DNA from: Rallus limicola
Lineage: Eukaryota > Chordata > Aves > Gruiformes > Rallidae
DNA length: 64,000 bases
Assembly (NCBI GenBank): GCA_022605955.1
Contig: JAKCOZ010000246.1
Coordinates: 248,001 to 312,000 of the forward strand
Direction of reading: 5' to 3'
The notes beneath the pieces are model-generated. The model searched no databases. It had not been told where the DNA came from and saw only the letters and a list, made by a program, of their open reading frames with translations. Positions 49,831-63,743 of this stretch are shown piece after piece (position 1 is the first letter of the stretch; every line of letters begins with the position of its first letter). Position numbers and translations under genes: made by a program.

Positions 49831-52206
49831 AGAAGACTGCAGCTCAAAACATGCTAAACGTCCAGCAATAACTCCCAAAGTAAAGAAGCTAGGCCTGAAA
49901 GGCATAGCTTGTCTGAAACCTCCTAACAGGACACCCGAGCAGACCCTGTCACTTTGGCTCTCAGCCTTTACCTTTGCCTGGAAAGAGGGAACATGCCTGG
50001 AACTTCCTACGGTGCTTTTCTCGGCCCTAGCAGACTGCAGTTCAAAACATGCTAAACGTCCAGCAATAACTCCCAAAGTAAAGAAGCTAGTCCTGAAAGG
50101 CATAGCTTGTCTGAAACCTCCTAACAGGACACACGAGCAGACCCTGTCACTTTGGCTCTCAGCCTTTTCCTTTGCCTGGAAAGAGGGAACATGCCTGGAA
50201 CCTCCTACGGTGCTTTTCTCGGCCCTAGCAGACTGCAGTTCAAAACATGCTAAACGTCCAGCAATAACTGCCAAAGTAAAGAAGCGAGACCTGAAAGGCA
50301 TAGCTTGTCTGAAAACTCCTAACAGGACACATGAGCAGACCCTGTCGCTTTGGCTCTCAGCCTTTTCCTTTGCCTGGAAAGAGGGAACATGCCTGGAACC
50401 TCCTACGGTGCTTTTCTCGGCCCTAGCAGACTGCAGTTCAAAACATGCTAAACGTCCAGCAATAACTCCCAAAGTAAAGAAGCTAGGCCTGAAAGGCATA
50501 GCTTGTCTGAAACCTCCTAACAGGACACACGAGCAGACCCTGTCACTTTGGCTCTCAGCCTTTTCCTTTGCCTGGAAAGAGGGAACATGCCTGGAACCTC
50601 CTACTGTGCTTTTCTCGGCCCTAGCAGACTGCAGTTCAAAACATGCTAAACGTCCAGCAATAACTTCCAAAGTAAAGAAGCTAGGCCTGAAAGGCATAGC
50701 TTGTCTGAAACCTCCTAACAGGACACACGAGCAGACCCTGTCACTTTGGCTCTCAGCCTTTTCCTTTGCCTGGAAAGAGGGAACATGCCTGGAACCTCCT
50801 ACGGTGCTTTTCTCGGCCCTAGCAGACTGCAGTTCAAAACATGCTAAACGTCCAGCAATAACTCCCAAAGTAAAGAAGCTAGGCCTGAAAGGCATAGCTT
50901 GTCTGAAACCTCCTAACATGACACACGAGCAGCCCCTGTCACTTTGGTTCTCAGCCTTTTCCTTTGCCTGGAAAGAGGGAACATGCCTGGAACCTCCTAC
51001 GGTGCTTTTCTCGGCCCTAGCAGACTGCAGTTCAAAACATGCTAAACGTCCAGCAATAACTCCCAAAGTAAAGAAGCTAGGCCTGAAAGGCATAGCTTGT
51101 CTGAAACCTCCTAACAGGACACACGAGCAGCCCCTGTCACTTTGGCTCTCAGCCTTTTCCTTTGCCTGGAAAGAGGGAACATGCCTGGAACCTCCTACGG
51201 TGCTTTTCTCGGCCCTAGCAGACTGCAGTTCAAAACATGCTAAACGTCCAGCAATAACTCCCAAAGTAAAGAAGCTAGGCCTGAAAGGCATAGCTTGTCT
51301 GAAACCTCCTAACAGGACACACGAGCAGACCCTGTCACTTTGGCTCTCAGCCTTTTCCTTTGCCTGGAAAGAGGGAACATGCCTGGAACCTCCTACGGTG
51401 CTTTTCTCGGCCCTAGCAGACTGCAGTTCAAAACATGCTAAACGTCCAGCAATAACTCCCAAAGTAAAGAAGCTAGGCCTGAAAGGCATAGCTTGTCTGA
51501 AACCTCCTAACATGACACACGAGCAGCCCCTGTCACTTTGGTTCTCAGCCTTTTCCTTTGCCTGGAAAGAGGGAACATGCCTGGAACCTCCTTCGGTGCT
51601 TTTCTCGGCCCTAGCAGACTGCAGTTCAAAACATGCTAAACGTCCAGCAATAACTCCCAAAGTAAAGAAGCTAGGCCTGAAAGGCATAGCTTGTCTGAAA
51701 CCTCCTAACAGGACACACGAGCAGCCCCTGTCACTTTGGCTCTCAGCCTTTTCCTTTGCCTGGAAAGAGGGAACATGCCTGGAACCTCCTACGGTGCTTT
51801 TCTCGGCCCTAGCAGACTGCAGTTCAAAACATGCTAAACGTCCAGCAATAACTCTCAAAGTAAAGAAGCTAGGCCTGAAAGGCATAGCTTGTCTGAAACC
51901 TCCTAACAGGACACACAAGCAGACCCTGTCACTTTGGCTCTCAGCCTTTTCCTTTGCTTTGAAAGAAGGAACATGCCTGGAACCTCCTACGGTGCTTTTC
52001 TCGGCCCTAGCAGACTGCAATTCAAAACATGCTAAACGTCCAGCAATAACTCCCAAAGTAAAGAAGCTAGGCCTGAAAGGCATAGCTTGTCTGAAACCTC
52101 CTAACAGGACACACGAGCAAACCCTGTCACTTTGGCTCTCAGCTTTTTCCTTTGCTTGGAAAGAGGGAACATGCCTGGAACCTCCTACGGTGCTTTTCTC
52201 GGCCCT
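49831..52206. repeat. 12-monomer higher-order repeat (2376 bp), copy 1
   Basis: CTAGAAGAC at 49831 recurs at 52207 and ATAACTGCC at 50270 recurs at 52646, both 2376 bp (12 x 198) apart. The end of the block carries ACACAAGCAG, CTTTGAAAGA, GCAATTC, GAGCAAACC and CTGCAGCTC in the same order as just before 49831. Units in the middle differ between copies, so the repeat is degraded. Confidence 0.75.
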
Positions 52207-53990
52207 AGAAGACTGCAGCTCAAAACATGCTAAACGTCCAGCAATAACTCCCAAAGTAAAGAAGCTAGGCCTGAAAGGCATAGCTTGTCTGAAACCTCCT
52301 AACAGGACACCCGAGCAGACCCTGTCACTTTGGCTCTCAGCCTTTTCCTTTGCCTGGAAAGAGGGAACATGCCTGGAACCTCCTACGGTGCTTTTCTCGG
52401 CCCTAGCAGACTGCAGTTCAAAACATGCTAAACGTCCAGCAATAACTCCCAAAGTAAAGAAGCTAGGCCTGAAAGGCATAGCTTGTCTGAAACCTCCTAA
52501 CAGGACACACGAGCAGCCCCTGTCACTTTGGCTCTCAGCCTTTTCCTTTGCCTGGAAAGAGGGAACATGCCTGGAACCTCCTACGGTGCTTTTCTCAGCC
52601 CTAGCAGACTGCAGTTCAAAACATGCTAAACGTCCAGCAATAACTGCCAAAGTAAAGAAGCGAGGCCTGAAAGGCATAGCTTGTCTGAAACCTCCTAACA
52701 TGACACACGAGCAGACCCTGTCGCTTTGGCTCTCAGCCTTTTCCTTTGCCTGGAAAGAGGGAACATGCCTGGAACCTCCTACGGTGCTTTTCTCGGCCCT
52801 AGCAGACTGCAGTTCAAAACATGCTAAACGTCCAGCAATAACTCCCAATGTAAAGAAGCTAGGCCTGAAAGGCATAGCTTGTCTGAAACCTCCTAACAGG
52901 ACACACGAGCAGACCCTGTCACTTTGGCTCTCAGCCTTTTCCTTTGCCTGGAAAGAGGGAACATGCCTGGAACCTCCTACGGTGCTTTTCTCGGCCCTAG
53001 CAGACTGCAGTTCAAAACATGCTAAACGTCCAGCAATAACTCCCAAAGTAAAGAAGCTAGGCCTGAAAGGCATAGCTTGTCTGAAACCTCCTAACAGGAC
53101 ACACGAGCAGCCCCTTTCACTTTGGCTCTCAGCCTTTTCCTTTGCCTGGAAAGAGGGAACATGCCTGGAACCTCCTACGGTGCTTTTCTCGGCCCTAGCA
53201 GACTGCAGTTCAAAACATGCTAAACGTCCAGCAATAACTCCCAAAGTAAAGAAGCTAGGCCTGAAAGGCATAGCTTGTCTGAAACCTCCTAACATGACAC
53301 ACGAGCAGCCCCTGTCACTTTGGTTCTCAGCCTTTTCCTTTGCCTGGAAAGAGGGAACATTCCTGGAACCTCCTTCGGTGCTTTTCTCGGCCCTAGCAGA
53401 CTGCAGTTCAAAACATGCTAAACGTCCAGCAATAACTCCCAAAGTAAAGAAGCTAGGCCTGAAAGGCATAGCTTGTCTGAAACCTCCTAACAGGACACAC
53501 GAGCAGCCCCTGTCACTTTGGCTCTCAGCCTTTTCCTTTGCCTGGAAAGAGGGAACATGCCTGGAACCTCCTACGGTGCTTTTCTCGGCCCTAGCAGACT
53601 GCAGTTCAAAACATGCTAAACGTCCAGCAATAACTCCCAAAGTAAAGAAGCTAGGCCTGAAAGGCATAGCTTGTCTGAAACCTCCTAACAGGACACACAA
53701 GCAGACCTTGTCACTTTGGCTCTCAGCCTTTTCCTTTGCTTGGAAAGAGGGAACATGCCTGGAACCTCCTACGGTGCTTTTCTCGGCCCTAGCAGACTGC
53801 AATTCAAAACATGCTAAACGTCCAGCAATAACTCCCAAAATAAAGAAGCTAGGCCTGAAAGGCATAGCTTGTCTGAAAACTCCTAACAGGACACACGAGC
53901 AGACCCTGTCGCTTTGGCTCTCAGACTTTTCCTTTGCCTGGAAAGAGGGAACATGCCTGGAACCTCCTACGGTGCTTTTCTCGGCCCTAG
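52207..53990. repeat. 12-monomer higher-order repeat, copy 2 (shortened)
   Basis: Begins with CTAGAAGAC and ATAACTGCC as in copy 1. CCTTCGGTGC at 53375 matches 51593 at only 1782 bp (9 units), so three units have been lost between these markers. It ends with ACACAAGCAG and GCAATTC units at 53.7-53.9 kb. Confidence 0.7.
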
Positions 53991-56900
53991 CAGACTGCAG
54001 TTCAAAACATGCTAAACGTCCAGCAATAACTCCCAAAGTAAAGAAGCTAGGCCTGAAAGGCATAGCTTGTCTGAAACCTCCTAACAGGACACCCGAGCAG
54101 ACCCTGTCACTTTGGCTCTCAGCCTTTTCCTTTGCCTGGAAAGAGGGAACATGCCTGGAACCTCCTACGGTGCTTTTCTCGGCCCTAGCAGACTGCAGTT
54201 CAAAACATGCTAAACGTCCAGCAATAACTCCCAAAGTAAAGAAGCTAGGCCTGAAAGGCATAGCTTGTCTGAAACCTCCTAACAGGACACACAAGCAGAC
54301 CCTGTCACTTTGGCTCTCAGCCTTTTCCTTTGCCTGGAAAGAGGGAACATGCCTGGAACCTCCTACGGTGCTTTTCTCGGCCCTAGCAGACTTCAGTTCA
54401 AAACATGCTAAACGTCCAGCAATAACTCCCAAAGTAAAGAAGCTAGGCCTGAAAGGCATAGCTTGTCTGAAACCTCCTAACAGGACACCCGAGCAGACCC
54501 TGTCACTTTGGCTCTCAGCCTTTTCCTTTGCCTGGAAAGAGGGAACATGCCTGGAACCTCCTACGGTGCTTTTCTCGGCCCTAGCAGATTGCAGTTCAAA
54601 GCATGCTAAACGTCCAGCAATAACTCCCAAAGTAAAGAAGCTAGGCCTGAAAGGCATAGCTTGTCTGAAACCTCCTAACAGGACACACGAGCAGCCCCTG
54701 TCACTTTGGCTCTCAGCCTTTTCCTTTGCCTGGAAAGAGGGAACATGCCTGGAACCTCCTACGGTGCTTTTCTCGGCCCTAGCAGACTGCAGTTCAAAAC
54801 ATGCTAAACGTCCAGCAATAACTCCCAAAGTAAAGAAGCTAGGCCTGAAAGGCATAGCTTGTCTGAAACCTCCTAACAGGACACACGAGCAGCCCCTGTC
54901 ACTTTGGCTCTCAGCCTTTTCCTTTGCCTGGAAAGAGGGAACATGCCTGGAACCTCCTACGGTGCTTTTCTCGGCCCTAGCAGACTGCAGTTCAAAACAT
55001 GCTAAACGTCCAGCAATAACTCCCAAAGTAAAGAAGCTAGGCCTGAAAGGCATAGCTTGTCTGAAACCTCCTAACAGGACACCCGAGCAGACACTGTCAC
55101 TTTGGCTCTCAGCCTTTTCCTTTGCCTGGAAAGAGGGAACATGCCTGGAACCTCCTACGGTGCTTTTCTCGGCCCTAGCAGACTGCAGTTCAAAACATGC
55201 TAAACGTCCAGGATTAACTCCCAAAGTAAAGAAGCTAGGCCTGAAAGGCATAGCTTGTCTGAAACCTCCTAACAGGACACACGAGCAGCCCCTGTCACTT
55301 TGGCTCTCAGCCTTTTCCTTTGCCTGGAAAGAGGGAACATGCCTGGAACCTCCTACGGTGCTTTTCTCGGCCCTAGCAGACTGCAGTTCAAAACATGCTA
55401 AACGTCCAGCAATAACTCCCAAAGTAAAGAAGCTAGGCCTGAAAGGCATAGCTTGTCTGAAACCTCCTAACATGACACACGAGCAGCCCCTGTCACTTTG
55501 GTTCTCAGCCTTTTCCTTTGCCTGGAAAGAGGGAACATGCCTGGAACCTCCTACGGTGCTTTTCTCGGACCGAGCAGACTGCAGTTCAAAACATGCTAAA
55601 CGTCCAGCAATAACTCCCAAAGTAAAGAAGCGAGGACTGAAAGGCATAGCTTGTCTGATTCCTCCTAACAGGACACACGAGCAGACCCTGTCACTTTGGC
55701 TCTCAGCCTTTTCCTTTGCCTGGAAAGAGGGAACATGCCTGGAACCTCCTACGGTGCTTTTCTCGGCCCTAGCAGACTGCAGTTCAAAACATGCTAAACG
55801 TCCAGCAATAACTCCCAAAGTAAAGAAGCTAGGCCTGAAAGGCATAGCTTGTCTGAAACCTCCTAACAGGACACACGAGCAGACCCTGTCACTTTGGCTC
55901 TCAGCCTTTTCCTTTGCCTGGAAAGAGGGAACATGCCTGGAACCTCCTACGGTGCTTTTCTCGGCCCTAGCAGACTGCAGTTCAAAACATGCTAAACGTC
56001 CAGCAATAACTCCCAAAGTAAAGAAGCTAGGCCTGAAAGGCATAGCTTGTCTGAAACCTCCTAACAGGACACACGAGCAGCCCCTGTCACTTTGGCTCTC
56101 AGCCTTTTCCTTTGCCTGGAAAGAGGGAACATGCCTGGAACCTCCTACGGTGCTTTTCTCGGCCCTAGCAGACTGCAGTTCAAAACATGCTAAACGTCCA
56201 GCAATAACTCCCAAAGTAAAGAAGCTAGGCCTGAAAGGCATAGCTTGTCTGAAACCTCCTAACAGGACACACGAGCAGACCCTGTCACTTTGGCTCTCAG
56301 CCTTTTCCTTTGCCTGGAAAGAGGGAACATGCCTGGAACCTCCTACGGTGCTTTTCTCGGCCCTAGCAGACTGCAGTTCAAAACATGCTAAACGTCCAGC
56401 AATAACTCCCAAAGTAAAGAAGCGAGGCCTGAAAGGCATAGCTTGTCTGAAACCTCCTAACAGGACACACGAGCAGACCCTGTCACTTTGGCTCTCAGCC
56501 TTTTCCTTTGCCTGGAAAGAGGGAACATGCCTGGAACCTCCTACGGTGCTTTTCTCGGCCCTAGCAGACTGCAGTTCAAAACATGCTAAACGTCCAGCAA
56601 TAACTCCCAAAGTAAAGAAGCTAGGCCTGAAAGGCATAGCTTGTCTGAAACCTCCTAACAGGACACACGAGCAGCCCCTGTCACTTTGGCTCTCAGCCTT
56701 TTCCTTTGCCTGGAAAGAGGGAACATGCCTGGAACCTCCTACGGTGCTTTTCTTGGCCCTAGCAGATTGCAGTTCAAAACATGCTAAACGTCCAGCAATA
56801 ACTCCCAAAGTAAAGAAGCTAGGCCTGAAAGGCATAGCTTGTCTGAAACCTCCTAACAGGACACACGAGCAGACCCTGTCACTTTGGCTCTCAGCCTTTA

Positions 56901-58750
56901 CCTTTGCCTGGAAAGAGGGAACATGCCTGGAACCTCCTACGGTGCTTTTCTCGGCCCTAGCAGACTGCAGTTCAAAACATGCTAAACGTCCAGCAATAAC
57001 TCCCAAAGTAAAGAAGCTAGGCTTGAAAGGCATAGCTTGTCTGAAACCTCCTAACAGGACACACGAGCAGCCCCTGTCACTTTGGCTCTCAGCCTTTTCC
57101 TTTGCCTGGAAAGAGGGAACATGCCTAGAACCTCCTACGGTGCTTTTCTCGGCCCTAGCAGACTGCAGTTCAAAACATGCTAAACGTCCAGCAATAACTC
57201 CCAAAATAAAGAAGCTAGGCCTGAAAGGCATAGCTTGTCTGAAACCTCCTAACAGGACACACGAGCAGACCCTGTCACTTTGGCTCTCAGCCTTTTCCTT
57301 TGCCTGGAAAGAGGGAACATGCCTGGAACCTCCTACGGTGCTTTTCTCGGCCCTAGCAGACTGCAGTTCAAAACATGCTAAACGTCCAGCAATAACTCCC
57401 AAAATAAAGAAGCTAGGCCTGAAAGGCATAGCTTGTCTGAAACCTCCTAACAGGACACACGAGCAGACCCTGTCACTTTGGCTCTCAGCCTTTTCCTTTG
57501 CCTGGAAAGAGGGAACATGCCTGGAACCTCCTACGGTGCTTTTCTCAGCCCTAGCAGACTGCAGTTCAAAACATGCTAAACGTCCAGCAATAACTCCCAA
57601 AGTAAAGAAGCTAGGCCTGAAAGGCATAGCTTGTCTGAAACCTCCTAACAGGACACACGAGCAGACCCTGTCACTTTGGCTCTCAGCCTTTTCCTTTGCC
57701 TGGAAAGAGGGAACATGCCTGGAACCTCCTACGGTGCTTTTCTCGGCCCTAGCAGACTGCAGTTCAAAACATGCTAAACGTCCAGCAATAACTCCCAAAG
57801 TAAAGAAGCTAGGCCTGAAAGGCATAGCTTGTCTGAAACCTCCTAACAGGACACACGAGCAGCCCCTGTCACTTTGGCTCTCAGCCTTTTCCTTTGCCTG
57901 GAAAGAGGGAACATGCCTGGAACCTCCTACGGTGCTTTTCTCGGCCCTAGCAGACTGCAGTTCAAAACATGCTAAACGTCCAGCAATAACTCCCAAAGTA
58001 AAGAAGCTAGGCCTGAAAGGCATAGCTTCTCTGAAACCTCCTAACAGGACACACGAGCAGACCCTGTCACTTTGGCTCTCAGCCTTTTCCTTTGCCTGGA
58101 AAGAGGGAACATGCCTGGAACCTCCTACGGTGCTTTTCTCGGCCCTAGCAGACTGCAGTTCAAAACATGCTAAACGTCCAGCAATAACTCCCAAAGTAAA
58201 GAAGCTAGGCCTGAAAGGCATAGCTTCTCTGAAACCTCCTAACAGGACACACGAGCAGACCCTGTCACTTTGGCTCTCAGCCTTTTCCTTTGCCTGGAAA
58301 GAGGGAACATGCCTGGAACCTCCTACGGTGCTTTTCTCGGCCCTAGCAGACTGCAGTTCAAAACATGCTAAACGTCCAGCAATAACTCCCAAAGTAAAGA
58401 AGCGAGGCCTGAAAGGCATAGCTTGTCTGAAACCTCCTAACAGGACACACGAGCAGACCCTGTCGCTTTGGCTCTCAGCCTTTTCCTTTGCCTGGAAAGA
58501 GGGAACATGCCTGGAACCTCCTACGGTGCTTTTCTCGGCCCTAGCAGACTGCAGTTCAAAACATGCTAAACGTCCAGCAATAACTCCCAAAGTAAAGAAG
58601 CTAGGCCTGAAAGGCATAGCTTGTCTGAAACCTCCTAACAGGACACACGAGCAGACCCTGTCACTTTGGCTCTCAGCCTTTTCCTTTGCCTGGAAAGAGG
58701 GAACATGCCTGGAACCTCCTACGGTGCTTTTCTCGGCCCTAGCAGACTGC

Positions 58751-58760
58751 AGTTAAACAT
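58751..58760. repeat. 2-bp deletion variant
   Basis: AGTTAAACAT replaces AGTTCAAAACAT. It is the only indel in the right-hand 23 kb and is not shared with any other unit seen here. Confidence 0.85.
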
Positions 58761-61700
58761 GCTAAACGTCCAGCAATAACTCCCAAAGTAAAGAAGCTAG
58801 GCCTGAAAGGCATAGCTTGTCTGAAACCTCCTAACAGGACACACGAGCAGACCCTGTCACTTTGGCTCTCAGCCTTTACCTTTGCCTGGAAAGAGGGAAC
58901 ATGCCTGGAACTTCCTACGGTGCTTTTCTCGGCCCTAGCAGACTGCAGTTCAAAACATGCTAAACGTCCAGCAATAACTCCCAAAGTAAAGAAGCTAGGC
59001 TTGAAAGGCATAGCTTGTCTGAAACCTCCTAACAGGACACACGAGCAGACCCTGTCACTTTGGCTCTCAGCCTTTTCCTTTGCCTGGAAAGAGGGAACAT
59101 GCCTGGAACCTCCTACGGTGCTTTTCTCGGCCCTAGCAGACTGCAGCTCAAAACATGCTAAACGTCCAGCAATAACTCCCAAAGTAAAGAAGCTAGGCCT
59201 GAAAGGCATAGCTTGTCTGAAACCTCCTAACAGGACACACGAGCAGACCCTGTCACTTTGGCTCTCAGCCTTTTCCTTTGCCTGGAAAGAGGGAACATGC
59301 CTGGAACCTCCTACGGTGCTTTTCTCGGCCCTAGCAGACTGCAGTTCAAAACATGCTAAACGTCCAGCAATAACTCCCAAAGTAAAGAAGCTAGGCCTGA
59401 AAGGCATAGCTTGTCTGAAACCTCCTAACAGGACACACGAGCAGACCCTGTCGCTTTGGCTCTCAGCCTTTTCCTTTGCCTGGAAAGAGGGAACATGCCT
59501 GGAACCTCCTACGGTGCTTTTCTCGGCCCTAGCAGACTGCAGTTCAAAACATGCTAAACGTCCAGCAATAACTCCCAAAGTAAAGAAGCTAGGCCTGAAA
59601 GGCATAGCTTGTCTGAAACCTCCTAACAGGACACCCGAGCAGACCCTGTCACTTTGGCTCTCAGCCTTTTCCTTTGCCTGGAAAGAGGGAACATGCCTGG
59701 AACCTCCTACGGTGCTTTTCTCGGCCCTAGCAGACTGCAGTTCAAAACATGCTAAACGTCCAGCAATAACTCCCAAAGTAAAGAAGCTAGGCCTGAAAGG
59801 CATAGCTTGTCTGAAACCTCCTAACAGGACACACAAGCAGACCCTGTCACTTTGGCTCTCAGCCTTTTCCTTTGCCTGGAAAGAGGGAACATGCCTGGAA
59901 CCTCCTACGGTGCTTTTCTCGGCCCTAGCAGACTGCAGTTCAAAACATGCTAAACGTCCAGCAATAACTCCCAAAGTAAAGAAGCTAGGCCTGAAAGGCA
60001 TAGCTTGTCTGAAACCTCCTAACAGGACATACCAGCAGCCCCTGTCACTTTGGCTCTCAGCCTTTTCCTTTGCCTGGAAAGAGGGAACATGCCTGGAACC
60101 TCCTACGGTGCTTTTCTCGGCCCTAGCAGACTGCAGTTCAAAACATGCTAAACGTCCAGCAATAACTCCCAAAGTAAAGAAGCTAGGCCTGAAAGGCATA
60201 GCTTGTCTGAAACCTCCTAACAGGACACACGAGCAGACCCTGTCACTTTGGCTCTCAGCCTTTTCCTTTGCCTGGAAAGAGGGAACATGCCTGGAACCTC
60301 CTACGGTGCTTTTCTCGGCCCTAGCAGACTGCAGTTCAAAACATGCTAAACGTCCAGCAATAACTCCCAAAGTAAAGAAGCTAGGCCTGAAAGGCATAGC
60401 TTGTCTGAAACCTCCTAACAGGACACACGAGCAGACCCTGTCACTTTGGCTCTCAGCCTTTTCCTTTGCCTGGAAAGAGGGAACATGCCTGGAACCTCCT
60501 ACGGTGCTTTTCTCGGCCCTAGCAGACTGCAGTTCAAAACATGCTAAACGTCCAGCAATAACTCCCAAAGTAAAGAAGCTAGGCCTGAAAGGCATAGCTT
60601 GTCTGAAACCTCCTAACAGGACACACGAGCAGCCCCTGTCACTTTGGCCCTCAGCCTTTTCCATTGCCTGGAAAGAGGGAACATGCCTGGAACCTCCTAC
60701 GGTGCTTTTCTCGGCCCTAGCAGACTGCAGTTCAAAACATGCTAAACGTCCAGCAATAACTCCCAAAGTAAAGAAGCTAGGCCTGAAAGGCATAGCTTGT
60801 CTGAAACCTCCTAACAGGACACACGAGCAGCCCCTGTCACTTTGGATCTCAGCCTTTTCCTTTGCCTGGAAAGAGGGAACATGCCTGGAACCTCCTACGG
60901 TGCTTTTCTCGGCCCTAGCAGACTGCAGTTCAAAACATGCTAAACGTCCAGCAATAACTCCCAAAGTAAAGAAGCTAGGCCTGAAAGGCATAGCTTGTCT
61001 GAAACCTCCTAACAGGACACACGAGCAGACCCTGTCACTTTGGCTCTCAGCCTTTTCCTTTGCCTGGAAAGAGGGAACATGCCTGGAACCTCCTACGGTG
61101 CTTTTCTCGGCCCTAGCAGACTGCAGTTCAAAACATGCTAAACGTCCAGCAATAACGCCCAAAGTAAAGAAGCTAGGCCTGAAAGGCATAGCTTGTCTGA
61201 AACCTCCTAACAGGACACACGAGCAGACCCTGTCACTTTGGCTCTCAGCCTTTTCCTTTGCCTGGAAAGAGGGAACATGCCTGGAACCTCCTACGGTGCT
61301 TTTCTCGGCCCTAGCAGACTGCAGTTCAAAACATGCTAAACGTCCAGCAATAACTCCCAAAGTAAAGAAGCTAGGCCTGAAAGGCATAGCTTGTCTGAAA
61401 CCTCCTAACAGGACACACGAGCAGCCCCTGTCACTTTGGCTCTCAGCCTTTTCCTTTGCCTGGAAAGAGGGAACATGCCTGGAACCTCCTACGGTGCTTT
61501 TCTCGGCCCTAGCAGACTGCAGTTCAAAACATGCTAAACGTCCAGCAATAACTCCCAAAGTAAAGAAGCTAGGCCTGAAAGGCATAGCTTGTCTGAAACC
61601 TCCTAACAGGACACACGAGCAGACCCTGTCACTTTGGCTCTCAGCCTTTTCCTTTGCCTGGAAAGAGGGAACATGCCTGGAACCTCCTACGGTGCTTTTC

Positions 61701-63743
61701 TCGGCCCTAGCAGACTGCAGTTCAAAACATGCTAAACGTCCAGCAATAACTCCCAAAGTAAAGAAGCGAGGCCTGAAAGGCATAGCTTGTCTGAAACCTC
61801 CTAACAGGACACACGAGCAGCCCCTGTCACTTTGGCTCTCAGCCTTTTCCTTTGCCTGGAAAGAGGGAACATGCCTGGAACCTCCTACGGTGCTTTTCTC
61901 AGACCTAGCAGACTGCAGTTCAAAACATGCTAAACGTCCAGCAATAACTCCCAAAGTAAAGAAGCTAGGCCTGAAAGGCATAGCTTGTCTGAAACCTCCT
62001 AACAGGACACACGAGCAGACCCTGTCACTTTGGCTCTCAGCCTTTTCCTTTGCCTGGAAAAAGGGAACATGCCTGGAACCTCCTACGGTGCTTTTCTCGG
62101 CCCTAGCAGACTGCAGTTCAAAACATGCTAAACGTCCAGCAATAACTCCCAAAGTAAAGAAGCTAGGCCTGAAAGGCATAGCTTGTCTGAAACCTCCTAA
62201 CAGGACACACGAGCAGACCCTGTCGCTTTGGCTCTCAGCCTTTTCCTTTGCCTGGAAAGAGGGAACATGCCTGGAACATCCTACGGTGCTTTTCTCGGCC
62301 CTAGCAGACTGCAGTTCAAAACATGCTAAACGTCCAGCAATAACTCCCAAAGTAAAGAAGCTAGGCCTGAAAGGCATAGCTTGTCTGAAACCTCCTAACA
62401 GGACACACGAGCAGACCCTGTCACTTTGGATCTCAGCCTTTTCCTTTGCCTGGAAAGAGGGAACATGCCTGGAACCTCCTACGGTGCTTTTCTCGGCCCT
62501 AGCAGACTGCAGTTCAAAACATGCTAAACGTCCAGCAATAACTCCCAAAGTAAAGAAGCTAGGCCTGAAAGGCATAGCTTGTCTGAAACCTCCTAACAGG
62601 ACACACGAGCAGACCCTGTCACTTTGGCTCTCAGCCTTTTCCTTTGCCTGGAAAGAGAGAACATGCCTGGAACCTCCTACGGTGCTTTTCTCAGCCCTAG
62701 CAGACTGCAGTTCAAAACATGCTAAACGTCCAGCAATAACTCCCAAAGTAAAGAAGCTAGGCCTGAAAGGCATAGCTTGTCTGAAACCTCCTAACAGGAC
62801 ACACGAGCAGACCCTGTCACTTTTGCTCTCAGACTTTTCCTTTGCCTGGAAAGAGGGAACATGCCTGGAACCTCCTACGGTGCTTTTCTCGGCCCTAGCA
62901 GACTGCAGTTCAAAACATGCTAAACGTCCAGCAATAACTCCCAAAGTAAAGAAGCTAGGCATGAAAGGCATAGCTTGTCTGAAACCTCCTAACAGGACAC
63001 ACGAGCAGACGCTGTCACTTTGGATCTCAGCCTTTTCCTTTGCCTGGAAAGAGGGAACATGCCTGGAACCACCTACGGTGCTTTTCTCAGCCCTAGCAGA
63101 CTGCAGTTCAAAACATGCTAAACGTCCAGCAATAACTCCCAAAGTAAAGAAGCTAGGCCTGAAAGGCATAGCTTGTCTGAAACCTCCTAACAGGACACAC
63201 GAGCAGACCCTGTCACTTTGGCTCTCAGCCTTTTCCTTTGCCTGGAAAGAGGGAACATGCCTGGAACCTCCTACGGTGCTTTTCTCGGCCCTAGCAGACT
63301 GCAGTTCAAAACATGCTAAACGTCCAGCAATAACTCCCAAAGTAAAGAAGCTAGGCCTGAAAGGCATAGCTTGTCTGAAACCTCCTAACAGGACACACGA
63401 GCAGCCCCTGTCACTTTGGCTTTCAGCCTTTTCCTTTGCCTGGAAAGAGGGAACATGCCTGGAACCTCCTACGGTGCTTTTCTCGGCCCTAGCAGACTGC
63501 AGTTCAAAACATGCTAAACGTCCAGCAATAACTCCCAAAGTAAAGAAGCTAGGCCTGAAAGGCATAGCTTGTCTGAAACCTCCTAACAGGACACACGAGC
63601 AGACCCTGTCACTTTGGATCTCAGCCTTTTCCTTTGCCTGGAAAGAGGGAACATGCCTGGAACCTCCTACGGTGCTTTTCTCGGCCCTAGCAGACTGCAG
63701 TTCAAAACATGCTAAACGTCCAGCAATAACTCCCAAAGTAAAG

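Noticed and set aside
49645..58617. Long reverse-strand open frames as genes
   Set aside because: They overlap the forward frames over their whole length and share the same 198-bp period. Both strands being open is explained by the period alone.
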